Source of the DNA: Oxyruncus cristatus
Taxonomy: Eukaryota; Chordata; Aves; Passeriformes; Cotingidae
Direction of reading: 5' to 3'
NCBI GenBank assembly: GCA_013399855.1
Contig: VXAY01000172.1
Location: 1,081,828 to 1,145,827, forward strand
DNA length: 64,000 bases
Shown: positions 12,375-23,640 of the stretch, piece by piece
Layout: each line of letters opens with the position of its first letter
How positions within the stretch are numbered: the stretch's first letter is position 1
Notes under the pieces: generated by a model
The model's input: only the letters and a program-made list of their open reading frames with translations
Databases searched by the model: none
Told to the model about the DNA's origin: nothing
Translations under genes and position numbers: made by a program

Positions 12375-14454
12375 GGACAGATATGACAGAGCCAGACTCA
12401 CTGAGCTGCAAACAAAACACTAGTTTATATTTACAGAAGCCTCGAGATTAACAAGGTAGTATCTCACTGAACCAGTTACACAAGTCTGCTCACCTACTCC
12501 TCAGGCATATCTAGCAGCCAAGCCTTCTTCCTTCAATACACTTCAAGAGATTCTACTATCTTTGATTCCCAACTCTGTCTTTCCACTCCTTAGCTCCTTT
12601 TCCTCTCTAACACTCAGAAAAAAAAGTATCCTTCATCAACGGGTGATATCAACATATCTCTTTTCTTAACAGCAAGCAAGAGAGGCTTCCTCACCAAGTG
12701 CAGTGAAAGAAAGTAATTGTAACCAACAGAAAACCTTCCAAAAGCCAGTAAATTCCACAGAAGAGTCACATACACACTACAGTAAGAGACAAATCAATTG
12801 AACTCTTGAGCTCTAAAGATGACTTTTTTTTTTTTGGCACCCACACGACCATAAGCAAGACCCAAAAAGTTTTATTTCTGTGGGTTTTTTTGTATCAAGA
12901 CCAATGCAATGCAACGATCATCTTTTCATTCCAAGGACCACATGCTCAGCAGGCAGCTCTTTAAACTTCAACTCCCTTGAAAGGGTAACTAAGAACTCTC
13001 AGTGCCTTAGAGCATCCTTTTCTGTAGGATGGATGTCAACCTCTACAAGCACCACCAGCAAAGCAAGCAAACTATCTTAATTCATTCTGTGGAAGTTGTA
13101 CATCGGATTCAACAATATGAGCATTCACCGTGAGGTTGCTTTTTGTTGGTTGGTTGTTTTTTTTAGAGAAACTATGAATTATTTCAACATTTGAAATTAT
13201 GAAGGTGGAGAAAACAGATCTTATATACGCAGTGGAAGAGTTAACATTTGTCTCTCACATTAATTTCACTAAAGATGCTTCTAACTGAACATAGGCTGTG
13301 GAGACAACAGGTATCAAGGGAACTAACGGGTTAAAAAAGGACAATTTAAGGTTTTAAACAAAATCTCCAGTGAAAACATACTTTTTATGCTAAGACAATA
13401 TATGACTTGAATTAAGTGAAAGGAAAAGTCATCCTAAAGTGATTTTTCAGAAAAGGTACTGTGATAAAAGAAACATTATATCCTTTCTAAATAACTATGT
13501 AGTTTGACGTACAAGAACAACTATGATGAGAAAGAACCATGACCAAATAAAAAATATCCACCAAGTTTCTGGTTGTGTTACAACTTGATTGGATAAAAGT
13601 AGTCCAGTAATATTAGTTTATAAATGTTTTGAATTATACTGACTCAAATACGTGACAAGATAACAGAACACTGAACAACACAAAGTGTTTTAAACATATT
13701 ATTCTGTAGTTCTTTACTGAACCCCAAGGTCTCCACACACATGATTTTTTTCATACAACTTTCTAAGTTGTATTTCTTTGACTGGTGAAGAAGGAAGGAA
13801 AAACCTGTGTTTTTTCTGGAATTGAGCACTAAGAATATCACCATGCAACAGCAACCATATATTAAAGAGCCTGATGACACACGAAAGGAATTCACATTCC
13901 AGTTTTGTGTATCTTTGGGAACATTAGTGAGTAACCTCCTAAACACTACTGCTCAAGTTAAGCTATTTTCTTGATATCTTCTATGCTACCTGCTAGCCTG
14001 TTGTTCTGCTGAAATAAAATGCTTCTCAAAAATCAGATGGAAAATTAACAGCTTCATTCTCTTGGATGTATCTGGAGCGCTGGTAAGTAACAGACAATAT
14101 GCAAAATATTCCTCCCCTCAAATACAGAGCATCTTTACATGACAATGCAGAGCTCAACAGCAGCTAAACTGCTCTGCAAAAGTCAAGCCATTTTCAGGAA
14201 TGCTGGGACATTCTTGATATTCTATAGAAAATAAACTAGTATTTGTAAGGCACTTTGAGATCTTTAAATGAGAGTTTTAAAAATATATTGGTATATTAAA
14301 TATTTTTCACCAACTTTAATAAGAAATTGTAATAAGAGCATTACTTTACAGACCAATAAACTAAAGTACAAAGTGAATACTTGATTTGTTTCTGCTCACA
14401 ACACATTAATGTCATATCAAGGTCAGAACTGAGTACAGACTCCAACTGTTCAAC

Positions 14455-14549
14455 ACTTCTCAACATGGTTTAGAGGGATTGGTGGTGTTCGGTCAGAAAT
14501 TGAACTTGATGATCTTGGAGGTCTTTTCCAACCCTAATGATTCTATAAC
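14455..14549 (+). mobile_element. CR1 LINE 3'-end fragment
   Basis: TTGAACTTGATGATCTTGGAGG followed by TTTTCCAACCCTAATGATTCTATAA is the CR1 3' end in plus orientation. Only about 90 bases are recognisable. Confidence 0.8.
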
Positions 14550-15236
14550 CAGGAATCACTCGCATAACTTTTCCTTTCCTCTTAGATATCTACTGGGTAC
14601 AAAAATTCTGTAGCAGAAACACCACTTTGCAAAGCAGTATGACATGAAACATGACTGATCAAGAGCAAAAGAATAAGAAAAGTCCTAAAAAAGTGCAACT
14701 ACAAGAAGTAAAGCCAATAAGTGACCTCTACAAAGAGCAACTGAGACTGAAAGAAGGAGATTTTTTACTTCAGCTTCTGTAATATAGAGAAATCTCATTT
14801 TACCTTTGATCTTTCACTCACTGGAACCAGCATGTCTCAGATTTTTTTTTTAACTGTATCCTGTGTCATTCATAAAGAGCATCAACTTTGTTAATGAGGA
14901 AAAAAATATGTTCTGCATAGCCTTTATCACAGGCCCAGAAATATGCTTGGCACTTAGGTAGCAGCTCAGCACACCTAAGTCAAAGCAAACCCTCTTAATA
15001 AATCAGGAGACAAAGGTCTCCAACAACAGTAATTTTTTTATACCCTCACCCGTTGGCTGACTAGGCAAAAACTGGCTGAGGAGTTGCAACAAGACAATGA
15101 CTTCAAACATAGTCTTACATGATAGCACGTGACCAGATAAAGAACTTAAAATGTAAAGAACTGCAAAAAATGGTATCATGCACTTGGCTCACCCTACTCA
15201 GTTTTAAGAAAGTAATAGTGCATAAACCTCACACAT

Positions 15237-15333
15237 GATGTGATTCTTGGGGTGGTCATGTGCAGGGCCAAGAGTTGGACTTTATTATCCTTGTGTGACC
15301 CTTCCAACTTAGGATATTCTACAATTCTATGAT
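15237..15333 (+). mobile_element. CR1 LINE 3'-end fragment
   Basis: GGGCCAAGAGTTGGACTTTATTATC, then GACCCTTCCAACTTAGGATATTC and ATTCTATGAT, match the CR1 3' end in plus orientation, with clear divergence. Confidence 0.75.
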
Positions 15334-18300
15334 AAATTTATTACAAGAGTAGAATATACAGAACTTGAGCCCTCTACTGTAACCCAAAACCAGTGCTGGT
15401 ACACAGCTAATAGTCTCCCCTTCACAGCTATTAAAACCTTCCCCTAAAATACTTACATTAATTCCACTTTAGATAAAGAAACATCTGCATTTTATAGATT
15501 CAGCTACAGTTGGCAATTCCTCAATCACACCATTTGGTTAGGAAGCATCTCTATGTCATCCCTTTTGCGTTTGCTTCATCCATTTTAATGAGCTCAGTGT
15601 TTCTGTCCCACCTCTCCAAGTTCATTTGCTTACGTACTTCAGTATCTGTTGCAATAGCTCTGCCTGCCATCTTCTGTTCTTCTCTCCTCCTTCTTTGCCC
15701 TATGAAATAAGCCTTACTCTTCTAGTCAATTCCTTCATTCCAGGAAAGGAATGATCCCCCCCTCAATGACCCTCTGGTGATAACTACAACCTAAGAGCTG
15801 GTGAGTGTTAACACTGCAAAAGAAATCTCCTACTCAGTTCAGGAGGCTGCACAGGATCAAGGAGCTGAGTATTTTGGTTTGTCTTTCAAGTTGGCCTTAA
15901 CATAAATTCTATTTTATAGTAACAGAAATCAAAGGGGGGAAAATATAAAGTCCTCAAGTGACCCTTAAATATTCCAAATCCCTGGACTTCAGTGGTTACA
16001 GTCAGCTTCTAGAACTATTCCCAAATGCAGACTGATGTCATACATGATGCTGGTAGACAAATAAAAAGTTCCCTAATTAAGTTCCACCAGAAACACCAGA
16101 GAAAAAAGGATGGCAATAGAGTTTCCTCACAGACTAGTGAAATTCTTTGAAATCAAAGAAACTCCTCTGTACCTGAGTATCTTAGGATGGCCTAAGGAAA
16201 ATTCAATTTCCTCCCCTCCTTTTGGATAACAACCTAAAAAAAAAAAAAAACCAAACCCCAAACAAAAAAACTCCAAACCATAGAAACAGTATACTGACTC
16301 TTGACCAGTGACAGAGTCAGAGATCAACTTCATTCCATTTTTCCCAAACATTCTTTTGAATAGCTTTGAAGCTTTTTCAAGTTACGGAAAATTTCTCCCT
16401 AAAGTTCCAAAATATTTTCTTACAAAGCTATTTTCTTCTTTCATTAAATGGGACAAAAAAAAAAGCCCAATCCCCATCTGCAAAAGTCTTGAGAAGTGAG
16501 TAATTCAGGACAGTTTTCTCTATCAAAGAAATAATTGCTAACAATTTAAAATATCATTAGAAAAGATCAAGCAGATCTTATACTTAAAAGACTTCTCTAG
16601 ACAGGTACACAGGACAAACCAGCGACTGAACTACCATTTCCATTCCTTAAGAAACTTGTATCTTTTAACATTTATTTTATACCAAACCAGGTAGAAGTGT
16701 TGTAGCGTCAACATGTTTAGCTACATAAAACATTTCCAAAACATTCAATCCACTATACAAATATTTTGTTTACATACATCATATTTTTAAACAGAACACT
16801 GTGGTATTCCAGAATCAAAGCATTTAAATTGATTTGACATTTAACTACATCTGCTGTGTGAGCTGTACAAAGATATAAGCTATGTGCTGTCCCCTGAAAC
16901 TGTAACAAGTATCTGGTAAGATTATTTAACAGTACAGACTCCATAGATCGATCAGCGGAAAAAAACATTGTGTCCAGAGAAAACATCCACAGAGAAACCT
17001 AATTCATAAGAACACCAGGTTAGATGACTTGTAACACGTGAGACAGACGCATTCTAAGGATACTTGTTGAACTAGCTGGAAACTACATTTCTATTTTCTT
17101 GCTAGAAAACAGCAGAAGAATCTCAATAGAGAACACACGATGGAAGATTCCATGGTACTTGCAGTGACACCAACAAACCCCTAGCACGCTATAGTAGAAG
17201 AGCAACAGACCGTCAACAAGTCCTTAATATCAAAGTGCTGACAAAATGGCAAACTCACAAAGGAAACAGAAAAGTCTTATTCACTTTTACGGATGGAATG
17301 ATGCCCACAGGACTAACACACCCTTTTCTAAACAATAAGCCAAAAAAAAGAAAAAGAAATGTACAAGATTCATGTTTTAAAAACTAAACTAAAAAAAGTA
17401 TATTTCCAGTAAAATTGTTATCCTTTTAATCCTTCCTTGCCCCCTCCATTAGAAAAGAAAACCAAAAAGTGAGCTGGAAAGTTTACTGAAGCTCACCAAA
17501 AGTTCAGTATTTCTATACATTTTAGGTGGAAAAACTCAAAAGACTGCAATGACTGCAGGAGGCGATGACCATAAAATAGGTCACCAATAACTATAAAGTG
17601 TGCCCAACTATATTAGAAAAACATTAAGTCATTCCCTTAGAACATAAGCAAGATGTATCTTCTTTCTTTAAAAACCAAGCTAGTACTACGTACTCAAATC
17701 ACCTCCACTTCTTTAGGACCAATGAAAGAATTAAACAAAAGCTAAAAGCTGGTTATTTCTCTTCACTAACGGTACCTGTATGAGTAAAATTACCAGAATC
17801 TGACGTTAAACAAATTGTAAGGTATTTTTTAAAGTGCCTAATTACTCATCATATATCTGCACAGAGAAGCTGGCATTAGGTAATGTCTTTCAAGAGAATC
17901 ATTCTGATTAATTAGAGATTTATAATCTCTACATAACTTATTCACCCATTAATTTTGAGAGCTCGAGTATGATTTATAAGCAAAATGTTATTTAACAGTA
18001 TATGGCAAGAAATCTACTGGATGTTGACATACTTCACACTTCAGTTATTTACAAAAATAACTGCAGTACTTTGCAAATAAATTCTGCAATACCGTTTGAT
18101 TCTCAAACACCTCAGATTTTATGTTCTGCTTTTGTCTTTTTACATTTTTCATTATAAAATTATGGAACAATATTGTATTTCACGTGTAAACCAAATGGCA
18201 GCTACTAAAAAAAGTTAGGTTCATGATGAAAATGGGACTTGCTTCACCTGTTAGCACTTGTTTTCCTGAAAAAAACCAAATCCAATTACATGATGCTTAA

Positions 18301-18787
18301 TAGTACTTTTCTGACTAATATCTACATTTAGCATAAAAGCACATAACAGCTATTTTACAATCTCTAGTGATTTTCAGTCTCCAGTGATATATTTCATTCT
18401 TTGCATTATGCTATACATGTCTATGTCTATCTCAAAAAAGCCAAATCAAATCCTCACAAATGCTCTTAAGCTTAAACTGACTTACAACCAAGCACTACTT
18501 TTGACATGAAAAAAAGAAATACAGCTCTATGTTCCAGATGAAAAAATATATATATTTTTTTTTCCCAAATGAACAGTTTCAGTCACACTAATACAGCTTA
18601 ACTTAATTCCCAGAAGCAATTGCTAGAAGCAGGGTCAGTATCAGATAATGCTAAGCACCTAACTGGATATTAATTAATGTCTAATATAAACAGATATTTC
18701 ACATGCCAAAGAATTGCGATTTTAAGCAGATGTAGAAATTGAACAGGCTCTGACAGAAAGACAAAATGCCCTATACAATATACTTAC

Positions 18788-18881
18788 TAGCATGCTTATC
18801 TGCAAGCATTATAAGGCTGTTAGAAATATCTCTTCGCCTGTAAAAACACACCACTTTTGCTTCCACGTTTCCATTGGCAGT
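18788..18881 (-). CDS. MTA3: MTA3 exon 3 (BAH domain, residues 33-63), partial gene
   Basis: This 94-base minus-strand exon encodes [17 protein letters not shown] followed by [14 protein letters not shown], plus the first base of a Lys codon. It continues exon 2 exactly in phase and in protein order. The combination SNSLIML identifies MTA3 rather than MTA1 (SSTLIAL) or MTA2 (SSSLNSL), comparing from memory. The acceptor is TTTTGTAG|ACT and the donor CTA|GTAAGTA, close to consensus. Intron 2 between the exons is 1846 bases. Exon 4 (beginning KEIEEESE in the family) was searched for on the minus strand below 18.8 kb and not found, so intron 3 is at least 18.8 kb. Confidence 0.95.
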
Positions 18882-20555
18882 CTACAAAAGAAAGATAAAT
18901 CAAGTCAGAATGTATCCCTCCACAGCTGAGTAATACAAATTAAATGCTCTCTGCTTGGGATTTTCCCTCATATCAGTAGTTCTCAGATGATTAGTCAGGC
19001 TGAAATCAACAGAATTACTCCAATAAATAAAAACTTCCTGACAGAGGCCAGTACCAATTTCAGATCAGACAACAGGATTACCTGTAATTATTTAGTCCTC
19101 AGAATTTATATATTATTCAGTTGTTCAGAGATGTAATGCCAGTATCATGCTAACATAAGAATCCTTAAGAAATATTAGAAGCTTGTGAACAGTTCTTTGC
19201 AACACAGCTTTAGACAGAAATGTAAATTTCAAAGTATTCTGGCATTCTTTTTCAAAATCATATTGAATAAAACATGGTTTATTTGAAAAAGTCAGTACAG
19301 CTCTTTAGCCTGATAATGTATGAAGAACTGTACCCTCTTTCTCATTATGAAAAGCACAAAATTAGTTTATCACCTTCAGATACTTATTTCAAACTGAGGA
19401 GCATAATGTTTTAATTAAGTTTCTTACAAAAAAACCCAAACAAACACAAAACCCCCCAAGCATCTTATCCCTGGTAGAACAATAAGCAAAGCATTTAATT
19501 ATATATTTGGATAACATCTCCACCTTTGCTCAATACCTTTAACACATGAAAGCAAAGCATTCACATTTATGACAGCTGGACTACATCCTCCAAACTGTCT
19601 TGAGGGAAAAAAGGAAAAAAAAAAAAATCAATACATGACTCTGCTCTGCCCTACATAAGCAAGATTAAATTATAGCAGTGCAGTTTAAAGATAATAAACA
19701 TTACATTAGAACATGATTGGAATCACTTCAATTATTGTAAATAAAAAAATATTTTTCTCCAATAAAAGTCCAAAGTGATTTGCCATGCACAAACTCAGTG
19801 GATGTCGTGTTGGACAGCACTAACAGGTCATGTGGTTGATGTCTGCTATGGAGTACTGTTATGTTTCATTAATAAGAAGAAAACCATTTGCAGATCACCA
19901 ATTTTTTAATTTACTTTCTAACCACTGGGGGAAAAAAGGTATCTTTATCATTAATTACATCAGGAAGGGCATTTTGATTAACTTTTGATGTAATGCATCA
20001 GTAAGTTTGGAGGGAACAGTAAAAAAAAAAATAAAAAATCCCACACTATTCAAAGTAGTATAAGAAAGAAGAAAAATAATCATGCTTTCCCAAAAATGAC
20101 GGTGTAGAAAGCCTTCATTCTTCAGGAAAATACACTCAGGATGAAGACAAAGAATAAATCTATATTTCTATTCAAAAGCCCATCCTTCATTCACAGTTGC
20201 CAATGCACAGAGCAATAAACAGCCACAGAAGTCACATATTCTGTTATTTGATCACTGCAAAGTCTCACTGATACCTTCCAGCTCTTTTACACGTATATCT
20301 AAAAGCAGACGCATGACATGATCACTGTCATTCCAGATGGATTCACAGTGTCATCATCATCCAGAGAATTAAACTCAGTCGTTTCCACAAGCGTTCACAG
20401 AATTTGTTTGAAAATTTTTATAGCAGAGTAACCCCGTTCACCAGGAAGGATCAGCTGGGTGTTTCCTTAGATAACAGGGCAAAGTGACAGGACATCACAC
20501 AGCAAGATTTCAGTAACTGAAACATACACAACACACACAGCAAATCTCACAGAAG

Positions 20556-20573
20556 AAAAAAAAAAAAAAAAAA
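20556..20573. repeat. Poly-A tract followed by A/C-rich low complexity
   Basis: An 18-base A run followed by an A/C-rich stretch to about 20620, in MTA3 intron 1/2 territory close to exon 2. As read on the minus strand it is a T/G-rich intronic tract after the exon 2 donor. Confidence 0.85.
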
Positions 20574-20727
20574 CACCAACAACGCAAACAAACAAAACAC
20601 ACCAACAAAAGAACAAGCAAACCAGAAAATCTTACCACAATAGAAATCGTACAGGATGGAAATAAGTTTTTGACAAGTGTACTGACTGTTGTTAAAGCTT
20701 AAGAAAGAATTTTAGATAGTTGTGTAC

Positions 20728-20795
20728 CTTGTTAAGTTCTTCAATTCTCCTAATGAGATATGGATTGCTGGAAGAATTTTCAAAATAAACATAAT
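20728..20795 (-). CDS. MTA3: MTA3 exon 2 (BAH domain, residues 10-32), partial gene
   Basis: On the minus strand this 68-base exon reads (G)AT then 22 codons: [20 protein letters not shown] followed by LNK. MTA proteins are core subunits of the NuRD nucleosome remodelling and deacetylase complex in the nucleus; MTA3 is known for repressing SNAI1 in epithelial cells. This segment starts the BAH domain and is nearly invariant among MTA1-3. The acceptor is a long T-tract followed by ATTGCAG, and the donor is AAG|GTACAC. The phase-1 start requires an upstream exon ending in G, which fits exon 1 (the first nine MTA residues), expected in the N gap at 22293-23164. Confidence 0.95.
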
Positions 20796-22049
20796 CTGCA
20801 ATAAAAAAAAAAAAAACAGCAAAAGTTGCTGAAATATCTAAAAACAATATGCAAAAGTCTATCATTATTAGTGCAAAACTTTTCTTCTCAACCTAGAAGC
20901 CCTCAAAAGGCTGAGATGTCTTTGTGAACCTTAAGAAGGTGAAGTATTTCTATGCTGAGATTTAACAAAAGTTGTTCCTAAATTCTGGATATAACTGCAT
21001 TACACAGGCTTTAACAATCATACTGGGAAAAAAAGTTAAATGCCTAGGGTTGAAGCTTACATTGTAATTCAGTAATCCACATACTTCATAAATCTTGATA
21101 CAGAAGAGGTAGTTTCTCACAATCGATTAGGGAAGATATAAGAATTAAGCACTTTAGTGAGTTTCTATATCATGGAGATAGATATTTCTGTAAGATATGC
21201 CATCTCACATTTATTATCAGATGCTCTGGCAGTACAATTGTCCAAATGAGTAATGTACGTTTTACGACCCTTGCTTTTGCTGTCATCTCTGTTCAGTAAG
21301 ATTCAAACTCTATTAAGCAGTAATAAACACGAGATTAGTAAGGATCTTCCAGGACAAAATCTCTTCCAGCATCATTAACATAAAAATATTTTCCTAGAGT
21401 GTATGGAAGTTTACTTGTATCCTGAAAGCGGTTCCCATGTAACACGCATTGCAGCACATTTCCTTTGATAATTTACTGAAAACTTGTTTTTGTCAAATGC
21501 AAAAGTACCCATCAAAAGCCAACCACACTTTAAATTTGATATTGGACTTCCTGCACCATGTACCTTGCAAACTTTACTTTTAAAAATTAGAGGAGGAACC
21601 ATAATGATGTATAAAACTCTTCTGCAATGCTTCAACACTACATTACAATGCAACAGAGCTTCAGGTACCTCCCTTAGCTCTAATGAAATATGATCTCTGG
21701 ATATTTTTCTCAATTGCTTATTAAGATTACAACGAAAAAAGTGAGAATTGATGACCTTAGAGGCAAACTCTATCCGTTACCTGCTCAGAGAAGGATTACT
21801 TGTATGAGTAAAGGCTGATGAGACTACAATCTAAATGCCCTAATGAGGGAGTATGCAGATGGAAGATTTATGGATACATCAGCACATCTCAAAACATCAG
21901 CAAAAAGAGATTTAAACTACTATCACCCCTCATTTCCACGCATCTTCAGTCTCAGTTCTGGCTGTCGAGAGACCAAGAGGATAAAGCCATTTCTGGGTAC
22001 CCAACACTGCACACCTAACTTGAGCGGTGCACCTGAGCCACAGCGCTCG

Positions 22050-23640
22050 GCACATTGCCACGTTCGCTCCCTCTGGGAGGGAGGGAGGGAAACTTATCCG
22101 TGTCAATTTCGAGAGGCTGGGGGTGGGAAGACAATCGTTCGCCCTGTTTTTCACCGCCTAAACGCCCACGCCCCCAGCCCCTCGGCCTTCGCCCTGCGCC
22201 AAGCAGTCACGTATCAGCGCACTTCTCAGGGGTCACGTCGGTGAGCAGGGAAGCTGACAAATCTCCCGGCTACACAGCCGGATTAATTATTTNNNNNNNN
22301 NNNNNNNNNNNNNNNNNNNNNNNNNNNNNNNNNNNNNNNNNNNNNNNNNNNNNNNNNNNNNNNNNNNNNNNNNNNNNNNNNNNNNNNNNNNNNNNNNNNN
22401 NNNNNNNNNNNNNNNNNNNNNNNNNNNNNNNNNNNNNNNNNNNNNNNNNNNNNNNNNNNNNNNNNNNNNNNNNNNNNNNNNNNNNNNNNNNNNNNNNNNN
22501 NNNNNNNNNNNNNNNNNNNNNNNNNNNNNNNNNNNNNNNNNNNNNNNNNNNNNNNNNNNNNNNNNNNNNNNNNNNNNNNNNNNNNNNNNNNNNNNNNNNN
22601 NNNNNNNNNNNNNNNNNNNNNNNNNNNNNNNNNNNNNNNNNNNNNNNNNNNNNNNNNNNNNNNNNNNNNNNNNNNNNNNNNNNNNNNNNNNNNNNNNNNN
22701 NNNNNNNNNNNNNNNNNNNNNNNNNNNNNNNNNNNNNNNNNNNNNNNNNNNNNNNNNNNNNNNNNNNNNNNNNNNNNNNNNNNNNNNNNNNNNNNNNNNN
22801 NNNNNNNNNNNNNNNNNNNNNNNNNNNNNNNNNNNNNNNNNNNNNNNNNNNNNNNNNNNNNNNNNNNNNNNNNNNNNNNNNNNNNNNNNNNNNNNNNNNN
22901 NNNNNNNNNNNNNNNNNNNNNNNNNNNNNNNNNNNNNNNNNNNNNNNNNNNNNNNNNNNNNNNNNNNNNNNNNNNNNNNNNNNNNNNNNNNNNNNNNNNN
23001 NNNNNNNNNNNNNNNNNNNNNNNNNNNNNNNNNNNNNNNNNNNNNNNNNNNNNNNNNNNNNNNNNNNNNNNNNNNNNNNNNNNNNNNNNNNNNNNNNNNN
23101 NNNNNNNNNNNNNNNNNNNNNNNNNNNNNNNNNNNNNNNNNNNNNNNNNNNNNNNNNNNNNNNNGGTCCGGGCAGGGCCCGGCCGCAGGTGGGGTGGGGC
23201 CGGGCCGGGCGGCGCCGGGGGAGGTGCGGCTATGGATGTGCGGTCCCCCCCCACCTCCCGCCCCGCTCCCCGCCGTGCCCAAAGCCCGCCACGTCCCACC
23301 GGCTCCCTCCGCTTTGTCCCTCCTCTCCAGCCCCCTCTGAATTGATTTTTTTGGGGGGAGTTTTCTGGTGGTGGTTGCCTCTCTCCAGGCGCCGCCGAGG
23401 GACCTTTCCCCAGAGGCAACTCTCGGTAACATCCCGAAGAAAGTTTGTTTCTTGAGCAGCACCTGTTGGTGGTGGGTTTGGCGGCCTCTTTGTTCGCCCC
23501 CGGAGCGGGTCCCGCGGGCTGCTCCGGCGGCCCCAGCCCTCTCTGAGCTCTCCTTCGGTCGGAGAAGGCAGCTTGCTCGCAACAGGCAGCAGAAAGCCTT
23601 CACGACAAAATAAAGATAAATCTAGCAGCTCGCCTCGGAG
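22050..23640 (-). promoter_or_regulatory. MTA3: CpG island and presumed MTA3 promoter / exon 1
   Basis: CpG-rich sequence flanks the N gap on both sides, most strongly at 23165-23560 with GC-box-like GGGGCGG/GGGCCGGGC runs. It sits immediately upstream of MTA3 exon 2 in the transcription direction, where the first coding exon and start site belong. The initiating codon is not visible and is presumed lost in the gap. The island may also drive divergent plus-strand transcripts, but no plus-strand exon is recognisable. Confidence 0.7.
22293..23164. other. Assembly gap (872 N)
   Basis: A run of N in a CpG island. By phase and order it should contain MTA3 exon 1 and its 5' UTR. Confidence 0.99.

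Larger units (their letters stand above)
1..22292 (-). other. MTA3: MTA3 gene body: introns 1-3, partial
   Basis: The gene runs right to left. From the N gap come intron 1 (down to 20796), exon 2, intron 2 (18882-20727), exon 3, and intron 3 (18787 down to the window edge). Apart from the repeats listed separately, the intron DNA is AT-rich with many A/T homopolymers and no recognised coding sequence. Stretches 1932-4066, 5200-12350, 12380-14455 and 15340-18780 were read on both strands. The only exon-like feature is at 7130-7305. Confidence 0.85.

Noticed and set aside
1..18787. Search for MTA3 exon 4 and later exons
   Set aside because: No minus-strand sequence encoding the expected RELFLSRQYESLPATHIR region was seen; intron 3 probably extends past the window.
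22055..23603. Open frames of 378-466 codons on both strands across the first N gap
   Set aside because: They are open only because Ns cannot encode stops. The flanking residues are GC-driven Pro/Arg/Gly with no domain.
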